DNA of 64,000 nt from Macrothele yani (lineage: Eukaryota > Arthropoda > Arachnida > Araneae > Macrothelidae): assembly GCA_039090855.1 (NCBI GenBank), contig CM077005.1, positions 70,800,607 to 70,864,606 of the forward strand, written 5' to 3'. The notes under the pieces were generated by a model. The model did not search any database and was not told the DNA's origin. It was given only the letters and a program-made list of their open reading frames with translations. Shown here in pieces: positions 1 to 10,599 of the stretch (position 1 is its first letter; every line of letters starts with the position of its first letter). The position numbers and the translations under genes were made by a program.

Positions 1-565
1 CTTGCACCTCTCCAAGATTCACAGAGGCCTAGTTGCTGTTGTGTGTGCCATTGTTACCACGGAGCGCCCGAGGAGGCAAACCCATCACTCACTACGACCA
101 CCTGCTGAGACACATCTTGAGACACACAAGTACTAGTAATAGGACCTAAATCTATCATTTTCTCTCATCTATTTATCAACATGGTATTCAAGTAAATGTT
201 ACCGGTACTGACCATTTAAAATTAAAAGTAAGGTGATTCATCATTAGTGTGCAACAAGGTTGTTCCACGTCTTTCAGTTTGTTCAAGATCTGTATCTAGC
301 ATATTGCTCCATTAATATCTAATGGCTTATTTTACACCTAAAGTCCACCTTTTTCAGGATCTGTCATGTGGTTCTCTGTTTGATACCACAGAATTGTACG
401 AGGGGGTGCTGAAAGGTTCTTGGCCTAACCCACTTCTTGTAATTGTAGCATTATTTTGTCAGTGACAGAATAATTGTATTGTAAAATGCCAATTTTCCAA
501 CCAATAGCTCTTGTTTTTTGCAGATGTTTAACATCCTGAACTGAATCATGTCAGTGTGTTGAATT
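1..565. other. No gene recognised
   Basis: I see no coding similarity and no clear repeat boundary here. It is probably intron or intergenic DNA upstream of the visible Cul2 exons. Confidence 0.4.
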
Positions 566-880
566 TTCGAATGTGGAACTCAGGGCTGTTGTGAAATTTC
601 TGTTCCTGCAATAAGAAACTGCAAAGGAAATCTATGAGTGTATGATGCGAACATTAAGTGACAAGTGCCCTTCATATTCCACTGTGAAGAAATGGCGTGC
701 CAATTTTCAGCATGGAGACTTTGAGACCGAAGATGCAGCAAGATCTGGGAGACCTTCAACAGTGACAACACCCGAAATTGTTGATCATCTTGATTTTGTC
801 AGATCAGTGAATCTCAGCTAAAACAATAGCTGAGACTCTGGACAAAGAATATAAACGCTTCGCGTGAAGAAGCTCAACTC
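566..880 (+). pseudogene. mariner-type transposase remnant (N-terminal HTH part)
   Basis: Reading the + strand with a few frame changes gives a mariner-like N-terminal region. It contains an RAVVKFL-like start, then SDKCPSYSTVKKW, FETEDAARSGRPSTVTTPE and ISAKTIAETLD. This is the paired helix-turn-helix DNA-binding part of mariner transposases. An in-frame stop lies near 601 and frameshifts follow after 780. The DDE catalytic core is absent, so this is a dead 5' fragment. No terminal inverted repeat was identified. Confidence 0.7.
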
Positions 881-1215
881 TTGTAGAGATAACGTAAAAC
901 AGGCGACAGCAGCGCCACCATGTAATGCGGCAGTAGATGCTCTGCGGAAAAGTTAACATTCAGGCGCAAAAAGCGTAGGGGACACGGGACGGGAAGCCTA
1001 TTTCATGGAAAGGAAACGAAGCTTTAATCTGCGATTGTTTCCTTCGGTCTCATTGGGTCTGATTACTAAAGCATTTGTTTTTGTTGTACTTTTCTGAGTA
1101 TCCCTCCTGTCCCTTCTTTTGGTGAAAGAAATATATACATTAGCAATTAATATTATTTTAACGAAATTTTAGCAGTTTTATTCTCACTTTAAGCACCAAC
1201 TTTTTCAGTCTTGAT
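881..1215. other. No gene recognised
   Basis: The stretch between the mariner remnant and the RTE element shows no coding signal. It ends with the first copy of the 9-bp target duplication of the RTE insertion. Confidence 0.4.
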
Positions 1216-1411
1216 ATTGAATATCATCATCATCATCATCATTGTCAACCATTATCAATCCACTGCTGGACGAAGGTCTCCCCAAGTTTCCTCCACAACG
1301 GTCTGTCTTGTGCCAGTCTCCTCCATGTCACTCCCGCATATTTACGAATTTCATCCACCCATCTCCCATGTGGTCTTTTTCTGGGTCTTTTCCTGTCCCT
1401 TGGAGTCCAAT

Positions 1412-3005
1412 CTAAAATTTCGGCTGTCCATCTATGGTCTGTCCTTCTGGCAGTATGTCAGCCCATTGCCATTTCAGGGATTTAACTCTGATCATGATGT
1501 CTTCCACTCTCGTCATTTTTCGGATCCACGAGTTCCTCTTCTTATCTCTCCTGGTTATACCAAGCATGCACCTCTCCATGGCTCTTTGAGTTGTCTGCAG
1601 CTTTTGTATGTCTCTTTTAGTTAAGGTCCACGTCTCTGCACCATACGTAAGCACTGGAAGGATGCATTGATCAAACACTTTTCTTTTAAGACATAATGGC
1701 ATATTGCTCTTGAAAATTATGCTGTTTCTTCCAAAAGCTCTCCAGGCAAGTTTTGTACGCCGATTAATTTCTTCATCAATGTGACCCTCACTTGATATCT
1801 GCTGTCAAGATAAACATACGTATCTGTTATCTCCAGTTTTTCTCCATCAATCGATAAATCTTCATTTCTTGTAAAAGCATTGAACATCACTTTTGTCTTC
1901 TGAAAGTTCATTTTTAATCCCACTTCTTTACTCTTGTCAGCAAGTTCCTGGATCATACTCTGCAGCTCTGATGGGGTAGTTGCAAAAATGACTATGTCAT
2001 CAGCAAAACGAAGGTGGGTTAGATAATCTCCATTAATCTTTATCCCTTTGTTTTCCCAGTTCAGTGATTGAAAGACATTTTCCAATGTGGCATTAAAGAG
2101 CTTCGGAGATATGGTGTCACCTTGTCTCACTCCCTTTCCAATTTTTATGTGTGTTGTATTTTCAAACAGCCGAATCTTTGCACTTGCATTTTCATAGATG
2201 TTATTAATAATATTAATGTATGCATCTTCAATACCGCAGGATTTCAGAGCCGTGGTAACTGCTGATGGTTTCACCGAATCAAAGGCTTTTTTCATAATCG
2301 ATAAAAGCCATGCACAATGGAAGTTCATATTCCCTCGCTCTTTCAATCAGTTCTCTCAGTACGTGGATATGATCTATTGTGCTGTAGCCACTCCTGAATC
2401 AGCTTGTTCTCTCGGTTGAGCCATGTCCAGTGTTACCTTCAAGCGGTGTGAAAGAACTTTAGTGAAGATTTTATAAACCACTGATAGGAGGCTGATCAGG
2501 TCTGTAGTTCCTGAGATCCTCAATGTCACCTTTTTATGTAGCAGGATCATTGTAGCATTGTTCCAATCCTCAGGAATCTTCCCTTCATTAAGGCATCGAG
2601 TGAAAATTTGGGCAGTACTGTTTCAATTTCTCCACTTGCTTCTTGTATGATGTCTATAGTAATTCCATCTTCTCCTGGAGCTTTCCCTCGCTTCATGTTC
2701 TTGATTGCATGAGCAACTTCTGCTGGGAGGACTGGAAGAACTCTGGTACCTTTCATGATGTCTGGAGTACATGTATCATCCCTTTCATATAATTTGGAGT
2801 AGAAATCTTTCACTCTTGTCAAAATTTCACCTCTATTTCTTGTTATAGAACCATCTTCTTTTCTCAGAGCCATAATCTGTTTTCTTCCCTTACTGAGATG
2901 TCCCTTTGCTATCTTAAGGCTTTGGTTGTTTTCAATTGCTTTCGTCACTAGCTCACAGTTGAATTTCCTTACGTCTTCAGTGATACTTTTCGTGTTGTCT
3001 TGCAT
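1412..3005 (-). pseudogene. RTE reverse transcriptase region, frameshifted
   Basis: Three open pieces on the minus strand together cover the linker, reverse transcriptase and C-terminal part of the RTE ORF. Piece 3005-2547 has the KRGKAPGEDGIT motif. Piece 2346-1717 has KAFDSVKPSAV, GVRQGDTISPKLF and the catalytic FADDIVIF box. Piece 1702-1412 has LPVLTYGAETWTLTKRDIQ. Comparison with 61999-63909 shows the breaks are indels specific to this copy. It cannot make a functional enzyme. Confidence 0.88.
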
Positions 3006-3118
3006 AGCTCTATATATTCCACTTTGGAAGTCACATCTACTTTAGTTGTCCTCATCTCTCTTCTTTTTTGCATCAACATTTTGGTTTTCGTGATAATTTG
3101 TTCACATGCAACTTGTTC

Positions 3119-4066
3119 TTAGACCCAGCTAATTTTGTTGCTGTTTCCATTAGAGCTTTGGTTTACTTTTCTGTTAACTTCCGAAATATCCACTTCTTCC
3201 GATGTTAGGCCTTCTAAAGCAGAGAATCTGTTCTTCAGTTCCAACTTGAAAGTATTATGGTGTTTTTTAAGGTTGGTTATGTCAATACATTTTGTTTGTC
3301 TTATGAGCTTGCCACGTTCCAGTTTAGTGTTGAGGTGCATCTTACATCTCACCAATCTATGGTCACTACCTGTGTTGAACTTGTTCAGCACACTGCAGTC
3401 TTCGATGACGAATTTTTTGTTACACATAATAAAATCAATTTCACTTGTCGTCCCAATTGGATGTCTCCATGTCCATTTCCTGTGTGGCTTTTTCTTGAAA
3501 AAGGAGTTCAAGATGAAAAATCCTTCTGCCTCTGCAAACTCAACGAGAGTATTTCCACGCTGGTTTCTGTTGCCGTGACCGAATTTACCTACTGAAGTTT
3601 CATTCTGTTGCCGTTGCCCTATTTTTGCATTGAAATCTCCCATAATTATCTTCAAGTGCTGCTTACCTTTATTATTTAGATGACGAATTTCCTCATAAAA
3701 TTCTTCAATTTCTTCTTCAGGATGACTTGTGGTGGGTGCATAAGTTTGAATAATCTGAGCCTGGTATCTTCTCGATAGTTGGATAACGAGTCGTGCAGCT
3801 CTGTCAGAGGAACTTTCAACTTCTACCACTTTATCCTTCAGTTTCTTGTTTATTATAAATCCAACACCACTAGTTCTGCCAGTATCTGTCCCACGATAAT
3901 AGAAGAGATGTCCACTTTTCAGTTCAATGAGATCTTCTCCTTTTCTCCTTACCTCACTTAGCCCGACGATGTCCCACTTGATCCTTTGTAGTTCCTCTTC
4001 CAATTCAAGAAGCCTTGAATCAGAAGATAGGGAGCGTCCGTTATAGGTAGCCAAGGTCAGCATCAA
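3119..4066 (-). CDS. RTE endonuclease domain, open frame of degraded LINE ORF
   Basis: This 315-residue open frame is the N-terminal endonuclease of the RTE polyprotein. Exonuclease-endonuclease-phosphatase motifs are visible in order: LATYNGRSL near the start, IVGLSEVRR, QTYAPT, IMGDFNAKIG, SEIDFIMCNK and the catalytic GSDHRLV. The enzyme nicks target DNA to prime reverse transcription. The protein resembles products often misannotated as craniofacial development protein 2. The start at 4066 gives MMLTLATYNGRSL, the usual beginning of this domain. The frame stops at 3119 because of a frameshift; in the second copy (63909 downward) the linker continues into the reverse transcriptase. Confidence 0.88.
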   Translation of the reverse strand: MMLTLATYNGRSLSSDSRLLELEEELQRIKWDIVGLSEVRRKGEDLIELKSGHLFYYRGTDTGRTSGVGFIINKKLKDKVVEVESSSDRAARLVIQLSRRYQAQIIQTYAPTTSHPEEEIEEFYEEIRHLNNKGKQHLKIIMGDFNAKIGQRQQNETSVGKFGHGNRNQRGNTLVEFAEAEGFFILNSFFKKKPHRKWTWRHPIGTTSEIDFIMCNKKFVIEDCSVLNKFNTGSDHRLVRCKMHLNTKLERGKLIRQTKCIDITNLKKHHNTFKLELKNRFSALEGLTSEEVDISEVNRKVNQSSNGNSNKISWV

Positions 4067-4411
4067 ATGGCAGCCTAGTCCGGTCCTCCGGGATTCTTAG
4101 CACCCTCTGCCTTCATGTCGCACTGGCCGCTGCCTTGGCCAGGTACATTCCAGCTGCCGGAGACTGAGGGCCAAGATTTAAGTTGTAGAGTCATTTTGGA
4201 GGTGTTTGGCCATAACTCACCACGCTGGCCAAGCGGGTTGGTGAGTGTGGGATAGCATTTCCTCTGATCCCGATGGTATAGTTATACCGCTACTGGCGGT
4301 CGTCAGAGCCCCTTTAGTGGGAACAGGATGCACCACGAGAAGGCGGGGTTGACATTTGTCAAGGAGGCTGTGATGTTACGCATCACCTGACCTTACATCC
4401 CTATTGAATAT

Positions 4412-5039
4412 GTAGGTACCAAAATGCCTCAAAATTAATGTCATGGGAAAATAAAACTGCTTACAACTTTTAAATTCTGAACTGGAAGTCGTTTTAAACA
4501 AAGAAACACCTTATATTTTTGCGGAAATTAAAAAATATGCTACCTCTAAAAAAAAATAAAATGACACGAACTTCACATAAACATGCTAAACGAAATGTAG
4601 CTGCAGCTTCACATTTTAACGAAAAAAATTGTAATAAAGTGACGCATAAAACGATCTTGCCCGAACGTTTTTAGATAAAAAATCTACTTTTTGTTTACAA
4701 GTTATTTTGGGTTTTTATTTTAAGCTGCAAACAAATTTTTACTTATCAAAAATGATTTAAAACAGACTTCAAAAATACAGCTAGAGGCTCCAATGCTGTC
4801 AGGTGGTTTCTATTATATCCCCTATCCAGTTTCTATTTATTCTGCACATACACCATTAGGCTTTAGATCCCAAAGTAAAATGAAGCAATAAGTTACCTTG
4901 ATTTCCGATTATGTTGTGAATATCTAAGTTATCGGTAAAAAAAAATATATATTAAGTCAAAAAAAGATTGAAAAAAAAGACAATGCTCTTAAAATTATTT
5001 CTATAATAAAACAGATACATATTGATTATTAAAAGATTT
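4412..5039. other. AT-rich DNA without recognised gene
   Basis: This stretch is very AT-rich with several A runs. I see no coding similarity. It borders the tandem array that follows. Confidence 0.4.
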
Positions 5040-7290
5040 TATTACTACATTGATCATAGATGTTACATGCACTGCAATTTTCCACACCAATAAAGAATAC
5101 AGGGCATCAACAATAAGTGTCGCTAATAGGTACACTGCAAAATTACATTTTTCGAGAATCAGCTGGTGTTAAATTATACATTTTTCAACACAAGTAGTAA
5201 TGCAAAACCATGAAATAATTTTATAATTACTCTGACTAAACACTTGTGACACATGTGCTTCTTTTTCCCATACAAATAGAGCGTACAAGGTGTCAATTAT
5301 AAGTACAGACAATAGATACATCTCAAAATGATATTTTTAAAAAATTAGATGCCGCTAGGTAAAGTATGCGTTTCACAATGCATTAATTACTCTGATGCAA
5401 CACTCGGTAAACATGTGCTTCTTTTTTCCCATACAAATAAAGCGCACGTGGCGTCAATTATAAGTACAGATAATAGATACATCTCAAAATGATATTTTTC
5501 AAAAATTAGCTGCCCCCTAAAGTATGCGTTTTACAACACATTACTCTGATGCAACACTTGGTACACATGTGCTTCTTTTTTCCCATACAAATAAAGCATA
5601 CATGGCATCAATTATAAGTACAGGTAATAGATACATCTCAAAATATTTTTAGAAAAATGAGCTGCCGTTAGGTAAAGTATGTATTTTACAACACATTACT
5701 CTGATGCAACACTTGGCATACATGTGCTTCTTTCCTGTACAAATAAAGCGTGCATGGCGTCAATTATAAGTACAGATAATAGATACATCTCAGAATGGTA
5801 AAGTAGGTATTTTTACAACACATTACTCTGATGCAACACTTGGTACACATGTGCTTCTTTTTTCCCATACAAATAAGGCGTACATGGAATCAATTATAAG
5901 TACAGATAATAGATACAGCTCAAAATGATATTTAAAAAAAATTAGCTGCCGCTAGGTAAAGTATGCATTTTACAACACATTACTCTGATGCAACACTTGG
6001 TACACATGTGCTTCTTTTTTTCCCATACAAATAAAGCGTACATGAAATCAGTTATAAGTACAGATAATAGATACATCTCAAAATCATATTTTAAAAAAAA
6101 TAGCTGCCGCTATGTAAAGTATGCATTTCACAACACATTAATTACTTTGATGCAACACTTGGTAAACATGTGCTTCTTTTTTCCCATACAAATAAAGTGT
6201 ACATGGTGTCAATTATAAGTACAGATAATAGATACATCTCAAAATGACATTTTAAAAAAATCAGCTGCTGGTAGGTAAATTATGCATTTTTCTAACACAT
6301 TTCTCTGACTCAACACTTGCGACACATGCGCTGCTTCTTCCCGTACAAATAAAGTATACATATGTTCAATAAATAAGTACACAAAATACATACACTGCAA
6401 AATGAAATTTTTTAAAAAATCAGCTGCTGGTAGGTAAAGTATGCGTTTCACAACACATTACTTTGATGCAACACTTGGTAAACATGTGCTTCTTTTTTCC
6501 CATACAAATAAAGTGTACATGGTGTCAATTATAAGTACAGATAATAGATACATCTCAAAATGATATTTAAAAAAAATTAGCTGCATTTAAAAAAAATTAG
6601 CTGCCACTAGGTAAAGTATGTGTTTCGCAACACATTACTCTGATGCAACACTTGGTACACATGTGCTTCTTTTTTCCCATACAAATAAAGCGTACATTGT
6701 GTCAATTATAAGTACAGATAATAGATACATCTCAAAATGATATTTTTTAAAAATTAGGTGCCGCTAGGTAAAGTATGCATTTTACAACACATTAATTACT
6801 CTGATGCAACACTTGGTACACATGTGCTTCTTTTTTCCCGTACAAATAGAGCGTTCATGGCATCAATTATAAGTACAGATAATAGATACACTGCAAAATT
6901 AAATTTTAAAAAAATCAGCTGCTGGTAGGTAAATTATGCATTTTCCCAACACATTACTCTGACTCAACACTTGCGACATATGCGCTGCTTCTTCCCGTAC
7001 AAATAAAGTATACATGTGTTCAATAAATAAGTACACAAAATACATACACTGCAAAAGGAATTTTTTTAAATATCAGCTGCTGGTAGGTAAATTATGTGTT
7101 TTATAACACGATCAGGAATGCAAAACAATTAAATAATTTTATCATTACTCTGACTAAACACTTGTGACACATGCGCTTCTTTTTATCCATACTAATAAAA
7201 TATACATGCGTACAATAAGTACAGACAATATGTATGTCCTGCAAATTATTAGGTGTGCAACTTAATTCTTGGCCACAGCCATGATACATT
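5040..7290. repeat. Tandem array, ~158-bp unit, about 13 copies
   Basis: A landmark ACATGTGCTTCTT-like string recurs at 5251, 5411, 5565, 5720, 5847, 6004, 6166, 6324, 6482, 6659, 6820, 6976 and 7169. Spacing is mostly 154-162 bp. Each unit also carries CCCATACAAATAAAG, a CAATTATAAGTACAGATAATAG-type segment, AGCTGCCGCTAGGTAAAG and CACATTACTCTGATGCAAC. Units at 6324 and 6976 belong to a diverged subtype (ACATGCGCTGC or ATATGCGCTGC, and AAATAAGTACACAAAATAC) spaced 652 bp, about four units apart, hinting at a higher-order arrangement. The edge units are the most diverged, as in satellite arrays that are homogenised in the middle. Confidence 0.92.
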
Positions 7291-7343
7291 GAGAGCAAAT
7301 TATAGCAAATCGAATACACACCTAATTGAGAAAATAATCCCAA

Positions 7344-7620
7344 TCAGTCTTTTGAAAAAAGAACAATTTTTGCCGTTTTAGGCGTTATCATTCTACGCTG
7401 AGAAAATAACTGCCTTCTTGGCATGTGCACACCACCAGGAGTGCTTGGGGCTACAGGAGTATCCATTGGGACTTCTGGCTCTGGGCTCCTGCTGACTCCA
7501 GAAACACAAGCTGGCAAATTTTCAACAATGTCAGCATTTGTGGTTTCAGTTTGCAGCTTATTCAACATGGCCTCTCTCATATTTCTTAGGCTAAGGCCCC
7601 TGCCAGGACTGAAGTATTGG
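7344..7620 (-). CDS. Possible 3'-terminal coding exon, unknown protein
   Basis: On the minus strand a good acceptor, CTTGTCTTCTTTCAG, precedes position 7620. An open frame of about 91 codons then runs from QYFSPGRGLSLRNMREAM to KIVLFSKD and a stop at 7344. The product is Ser/Pro-rich in the middle (EVPMDTPVAPSTPGG) and basic near the end (MPRRQLFSQRRMITPKTAK). I do not recognise the family. It could be the last exon of a host gene in the Cul2 intron, or of a transposon linked to the adjacent tandem array. No upstream partner exon was identified. Confidence 0.35.
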
Positions 7621-7639
7621 CTGAAAGAAGACAAGGCAT

Positions 7640-8048
7640 TAAAACCTCACATTTTCAATTATATAAAATAATGACAATAATAATTTTCTTCTACAAAAAA
7701 AAAAAAAAAAAATTAACAATACTTGACTTATACAGTACAACATAAAGCATACATGAAGCATAAGGGTGATCATCAGTTGAAGAACACATTCCACGAATAC
7801 GCAAAGAATGTCACATATCAGGGAAAAGGAAATTGTCTTTCTTTCACACCCCTGTATAGCCTTATAAGTTGCCAAACTGAACATATCCTGGGAGGTGAAT
7901 TCCCAAGTAGATTTCATGAACCCAGACCTAATTGTCACGTTTCGGCCAAAAATTAAAAATCTCAGGAAATGCTACACTACAGTAATAGACCAAGCACTTG
8001 AAGAAAATGGCCACCCAACAACAACTACAGGAAAAATAAAATAAATCT
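7640..8048. other. No gene recognised
   Basis: This stretch includes an 18-bp A run near 7697 and no coding similarity that I can defend. Confidence 0.4.
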
Positions 8049-8901
8049 AAACAGAGTGTTCACAAATTAGTTGGGCATCCATGTCTCACTGAACGGTAGG
8101 TCGCGGTTTTTCATCATTTGTTCTGTGTTCGCGTAAGGAAGGACACGTACACCGGAAAACTAACTGTGACAGGACTATTTCCTGTCGCAGTTAGTTTTCA
8201 GTGACGAGGCAACGTTTCATTTGAGTGACAAAGTGAAGAGACATAATGTTAGGATATGGGGATCCGAATATCCTAATGCCACCTTAGAGCATGAAAGAGA
8301 ATAGTCCCAAGGTAAACTTGTTTTGTGCCGTAAGTTGTTCTAATGTTTCTGGCCCATTCTTCTTTGCTGAAAAAACTGTTACAGGAATCGTATATCTGAA
8401 CATGCTTCAGATTTACCTGATGCAGATCCTGAAAGAAACAATGCCTGAAGGTTTCATTTTTCAACAAGATTGCACACTGTGTCACTTCCACAGAGTTTTG
8501 ATTTCTTAACTCAGGCTGAAGTACCAGTTTAGATTGGTCGCAGAGTTGTTATTCCATGGCCAGCATGATCACCAGACCTTTCACCCCTAGATTGGGATTT
8601 TATTAAAGACCAGGTTTATCGTCCGTTGCTTCCATAATCCATTCCTGAATTGAAATCACTATAATCAGCACTGCACTTGGTTTCATCGACGTAAACAGGC
8701 TCACTAACATATGGCAAGAACTGATTTACCGATAGGACATTTGCAGAGTAACGAAGGGCAGCCACATTGAACATTTGTGAAAAAGGTAAACTTGGTGTGT
8801 TTCATTATCTTATAAGTTTGTTCACTCTTATGTTTGCCTATATAACTACGTATAATAAACCATTCTTTTCGCCCAACTAATTTGTGAAAACCCTGTATAT
8901 T
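8049..8901 (+). mobile_element. Internally deleted mariner-like element with TIRs
   Basis: Terminal inverted repeats of about 24 bp share the core TTCACAAATTAGTTGGGC (left from about 8051, right ending about 8898), next to TA dinucleotides. Inside, the + strand carries a degenerate transposase that starts abruptly at LVFSDEATFHLSDKV (about 8190). It continues with HNVRIWGSEYPNATLEH, SPKVNLFCAVS, EGFIFQQDCTLCHFHR and a damaged SPDLTPLDF-like segment. The N-terminal half is missing, so at about 0.85 kb it is a deletion derivative of a roughly 1.3 kb element. A 20-bp hairpin lies exactly at the deletion junction. Confidence 0.82.
8155..8199. repeat. Hairpin (20-bp arms, 5-nt loop) at mariner deletion junction
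   Basis: Arm GAAAACTAACTGTGACAGGA (8155-8174) pairs with 8180-8199 with one mismatch; the loop is CTATT. The right arm reads through into mariner coding sequence (LVFSDEAT), so it is the original strand and the left arm looks like its inverted copy. Confidence 0.9.
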
Positions 8902-9420
8902 AATTCTGTAAGGTTGTTTACTGTGAGTACTATTTTGAGAGAATGGCTAAATGTAAAGATAGGGTTGAAGTTTCAAAAATACAGTCTTGCCATGGAGATG
9001 TGGCATGCAAAGAGAAAAATTTATATTGGGGCAACTGTTCGGGCGCTGTGGGAAGGCAAAGTTCCCATGTAAGGTGTATGGGAGAAGCATGCGGTTGTCA
9101 TTCAATTGCCTGCTATTGACTCGTGCACTGTTGAAGGCGGAAGCATGGAGGGGCTGAGATAGTCCAGTCTTTTCTGAGCAAATCGTTGAGCAAAACTACG
9201 CTATCACTCATTGTTGTCAAAGTTCTCGTCGGAACAGCGGACACTCTCGAAGACCTGATTGCATTACGCTGTTTGACTGTGTGATATATATGTACAATTT
9301 AATATTTATTCAATCCAGTTTACTCACGAAGGCAAGACGTTTCCCATTATGTAAAGATATAAAAAAAAACACACTCCGTTGACCATTTTTAGTGAAAATA
9401 TTACGGGTGACTGATTATAT
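8902..9420. other. No gene recognised
   Basis: No coding similarity or repeat boundary was recognised here. Confidence 0.4.
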
Positions 9421-9486
9421 ATATAGCCAATTGAGTTGCTCACAGTGGTCGTTAAACCTTCAGTCAAAAAAAAAAAAAAAAAAAAA
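9421..9486 (+). mobile_element. SINE 3'-end fragment
   Basis: The segment CAATTGAGTTGCTCACAGTG followed by GTCGTTAAACCTTCAGTC and an A run matches the 3' end of the SINE at 27256-27468 (CATTGAGTTGCTCGCGGTGG, then GTCGTTAAACCTCCAATA). The tRNA-like head is missing, so this is a 5'-truncated copy. Confidence 0.75.
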
Positions 9487-10013
9487 TCATGAAACTGGAC
9501 TATTGTTTTTAATGAAGTGGTTGAATAAATTTGTCAATAAAATAAAGTTCACATTTGTTGTTTCATACGAGTTTATTCTTTATAAAAATAAAAAAAAACT
9601 GTCGATTCTGACGGGTTCCGTTTAGTTGGAGGTTAATTTGTCCTACGAACATTATGATTGCTTATAATTTAAGCTACGTTACAGGGTGCAGGTTTCCCTT
9701 TTCTGCACAGATGAAAGGTTAATATGATTACCAATTTAATCTTTGAACTAACAACACAACCTTGCTTCAGATATATGCACAAATATAAAGAAATCTCATT
9801 CAAGTCCTTTGGTTATAATTTTGAGGTCTGTAAACATTGATTTAAATATTTAACTCACTGAATCATCATTTTTGAAGAAACAATATTTACAAACTCATCT
9901 TAATTTTGTTTCTTCATACAATTTGAAGTGAACTAATGTGCTGTGAGTAGCATGGCTGATTGTTCTTCACCAGAATTGAAGGCAACAGAAATACACATGC
10001 ACAGGTGCTCTAG
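9487..10013. other. AT-rich DNA, no gene recognised
   Basis: I see no defensible coding or RNA feature. Confidence 0.4.
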
Positions 10014-10130
10014 TATCAGCCTGTATGTTGGTTTGTGTGCACTGCATCTTGTATCTTTGTATATGGCGGCACTAGTTACGTCACGCCGAGCCTTAACTTC
10101 TCAGATATTCTTTGCAACCGGTTCATGTAT
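10014..10130 (+). repeat. Dispersed repeat, copy 1
   Basis: The segment begins CAGCCTGTATGTTGG and contains CACTAGTTACGTCACGCCGA and GAGCCTTAACTTCTCAGATA. It has the same blocks in the same order as 11951-12075. It is followed by a GC-richer stretch and a possible splice donor (AAACAG then GTAAAAG near 10291), so it might be a 5' or promoter portion of an unidentified element. Confidence 0.65.
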
Positions 10131-10511
10131 CAGTTTGACACGTCCTCTCGACTCTCGAATAGCCAGTGTCGTGAGTGAGAAACAGATTGAAAGAGGGGTA
10201 CGAGGAAATAGAGCTACCGCCCTTTAGTGGTCAAGTAGTGAGAATATATTGAAAGCATTTTCATGACAATTGCATTCATTGTAAAACAGGTAAAAGTACG
10301 TTAAAAACGTGTTTCATTTAGTAATTTTTGTACCATTTTTAATAGATGTCAAAGATTTTTGTTGAACTTCCTGGTGTGTCCTGATATTTAACTTAGGTTA
10401 GGTTTATCCTTAATATTATTTGTTTCCTTTTGCTTTTGGGCTCACCATTATAACTGTCGAATAACATTTGGTAAAGCTATATTCTGACATGACAGCTGCC
10501 AAATCCAAAAA

Positions 10512-10596
10512 TATGAAGGGATCTCTTTTTTCCTTTGCCTATGCAAAGGAAAAAAGAGATCCTTCATACAGTTTATAACCGGAGTTATAAACTGTA
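10512..10596. repeat. Two adjacent hairpins
   Basis: The first hairpin pairs 10512-10538 with 10543-10568. Its arms are 26-27 bp with one extra base, it contains TCTCTTTTTTCCTTTGC, and its loop is CTAT. The second pairs 10567-10579 with 10584-10596 (ACAGTTTATAAC, loop CGGA). They touch each other. Neither resembles a bacterial terminator context; this is eukaryotic intronic DNA. Confidence 0.9.
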
Positions 10597-10599
10597 TTT

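Larger units (their letters stand above)
1225..4402 (-). mobile_element. RTE (BovB-like) non-LTR retrotransposon, full-length, copy 1
   Basis: A 3178-bp element on the minus strand is flanked by a perfect 9-bp target-site duplication, ATTGAATAT (1216-1224 and 4403-4411). Its 3' end (left) is a short tandem (TGA)n tail and not poly(A), typical of RTE elements. The order 5'UTR (4402-4067), apurinic-like endonuclease, reverse transcriptase and 3' tail is complete. The reverse-transcriptase part is broken into several frames (2547-3005, 1717-2346, 1412-1702), so the copy is not autonomous. It is highly similar to the copy at 61850-64000. Confidence 0.93.

Noticed and set aside
1211..1624. 137-codon + strand open frame, and others antisense to the LINEs (3135-3578, 63179-63466, 62089-62280)
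   Set aside because: They are mirror frames of RTE coding sequence on the minus strand, with low-complexity hydrophobic products and no domain.
6239..6451. Repeated protein from the tandem array (minus strand, CHKCLVRVM-like text in some units)
   Set aside because: The frame is not kept from unit to unit and stops differ; coding potential looks accidental.
5040..7290. A CRISPR-like array
   Set aside because: The whole ~158-bp unit repeats, with no constant-repeat and unique-spacer structure, and the genome is eukaryotic.
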